Assembly (NCBI GenBank): GCA_943846615.1
Contig: OX044354.1
Location: forward strand, 1,120,359 to 1,184,358
Reading direction: 5' to 3'
Source: an uncultured Amylibacter sp.
GTDB lineage: Bacteria; Pseudomonadota; Alphaproteobacteria; Rhodobacterales; Rhodobacteraceae
Length of the DNA stretch: 64,000 nucleotides
Shown: in pieces, positions 61,079 through 64,000 of the stretch
Numbering within the stretch: position 1 is the stretch's first letter
Layout of the letters: each line of letters starts with the position of its first letter
Position numbers and translations under genes: made by a program
Notes under the pieces: model-generated
Databases searched by the model: none
What the model was told of the DNA's origin: nothing
Seen by the model: only the letters and a program-made list of their open reading frames with translations

Positions 61079-61196
61079 GGTTTGGCGATGACTTACTCTC
61101 CCACGCCTTAAGACGCAGTACCATCAGCGCGAGCGCACTTAACGGCCGAGTTCGAGATGGGATCGGGTGTTTTGCTGCTGCTATGATCACCAAACC
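61079..61196 (-). rRNA. rrf: 5S ribosomal RNA
   Basis: On the minus strand about 118 nt run from ggtttggtgatcatagc to gtcatcgccaaacc, and the two ends pair to form helix I. Internal hallmarks are cacccgatcccatctcgaac, ctcggccgttaag and ggtactgcgtcttaaggcgt. The ends were set by this pairing and may be off by one or two bases. Ten-base complementary flanks (61062-61071 and 61204-61213, tgttatataa) would form the processing stalk. Confidence 0.95.
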
Positions 61197-61293
61197 AAGA
61201 AAATTATATAACACACGAGACACAGCGTGACGCTGTCTGCTTTCCACTTCTGTCCAGAATTTCTAGATGTCTAAATCTGTCTATTACTGGATC

Positions 61294-64000
<2,707 letters not shown>

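Overview
The window comes from an alphaproteobacterial chromosome, most probably a member of the Rhodobacterales (Roseobacter group) with a G+C content near 50% by eye (not computed). The markers are MipZ, the DUF1013/TrcR regulator, COQ9 divergent from rpsU, the 45-residue aa3-oxidase subunit IV, DUF6173, a catalytically degenerate PyrC next to PyrB, and a 23S-5S rRNA tail. It is ordinary housekeeping chromosome: I see no prophage, insertion sequence, integrase, CRISPR array or tRNA gene.

Layout. 0-7 kb: the 5' part of fdhD, azlCD branched-chain amino-acid export, an Lrp regulator divergent from alanine dehydrogenase, a saccharopine-dehydrogenase-like protein, mscL and yghU. 7.5-18 kb: a translation and targeting block, ffh-GNAT-chorismate mutase-rpsP-bluB-rimM-sulfotransferase-like-trmD, then a SUKH+HEAT gene on the other strand, three metabolic or unknown genes, and rplS. 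The classical rpsP-rimM-trmD-rplS operon is thus opened at three points. 18-30 kb: a membrane protein, rpmE, mipZ, a SPOR-tailed DD-carboxypeptidase, clpS with a methyltransferase, an SDR with a substituted catalytic lysine, trcR, a secreted RNase T2, an unknown coiled-coil/TPR pair, a branched-chain aminotransferase, coq9, rpsU and dodecin. 30-37 kb: a lipoprotein, oxidase subunit IV, a KefB/C-type antiporter, a broken outer-membrane beta-barrel gene, DUF6173, an MBL hydrolase, tsaC/sua5 and yqgE. 37-44.5 kb: a DsbD-alpha-like periplasmic protein, an RND pump with its adaptor, and a NUDIX-moaB-UDG operon. 44.6-48 kb: the tightly overlapped pyrB-(small membrane protein)-pyrC'-plsY operon. 48-61 kb: DUF805, gshA, rsmE, ubiA, an OmpA-like protein, moaED-pgsA, uvrC, a FolM-like SDR, a Ca2+/Na+ antiporter and a GH25 lysozyme lipoprotein. 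61-64 kb: a 5S and a partial 23S rRNA gene on the minus strand.

Connections. Molybdenum-cofactor functions (fdhD, moaB, moaE, moaD) are scattered through the window. Ubiquinone and respiration are represented by ubiA, coq9 and oxidase subunit IV. Several neighbours are translationally coupled by 1-8 nt overlaps, and many convergent pairs overlap by exactly 4 bp, which shows a compact genome.

I did not find a clearly new multi-gene defence or mobile system. The points most worth a second look are the SUKH+HEAT gene inside the ribosomal locus, the SDR with YxxxC in place of YxxxK, the degenerate dihydroorotase and its small membrane neighbour, the outer-membrane protein gene that has lost its start and carries an in-frame amber codon, and tandem repeats containing DnaA-box sequence near 33.6 and 57.8 kb.
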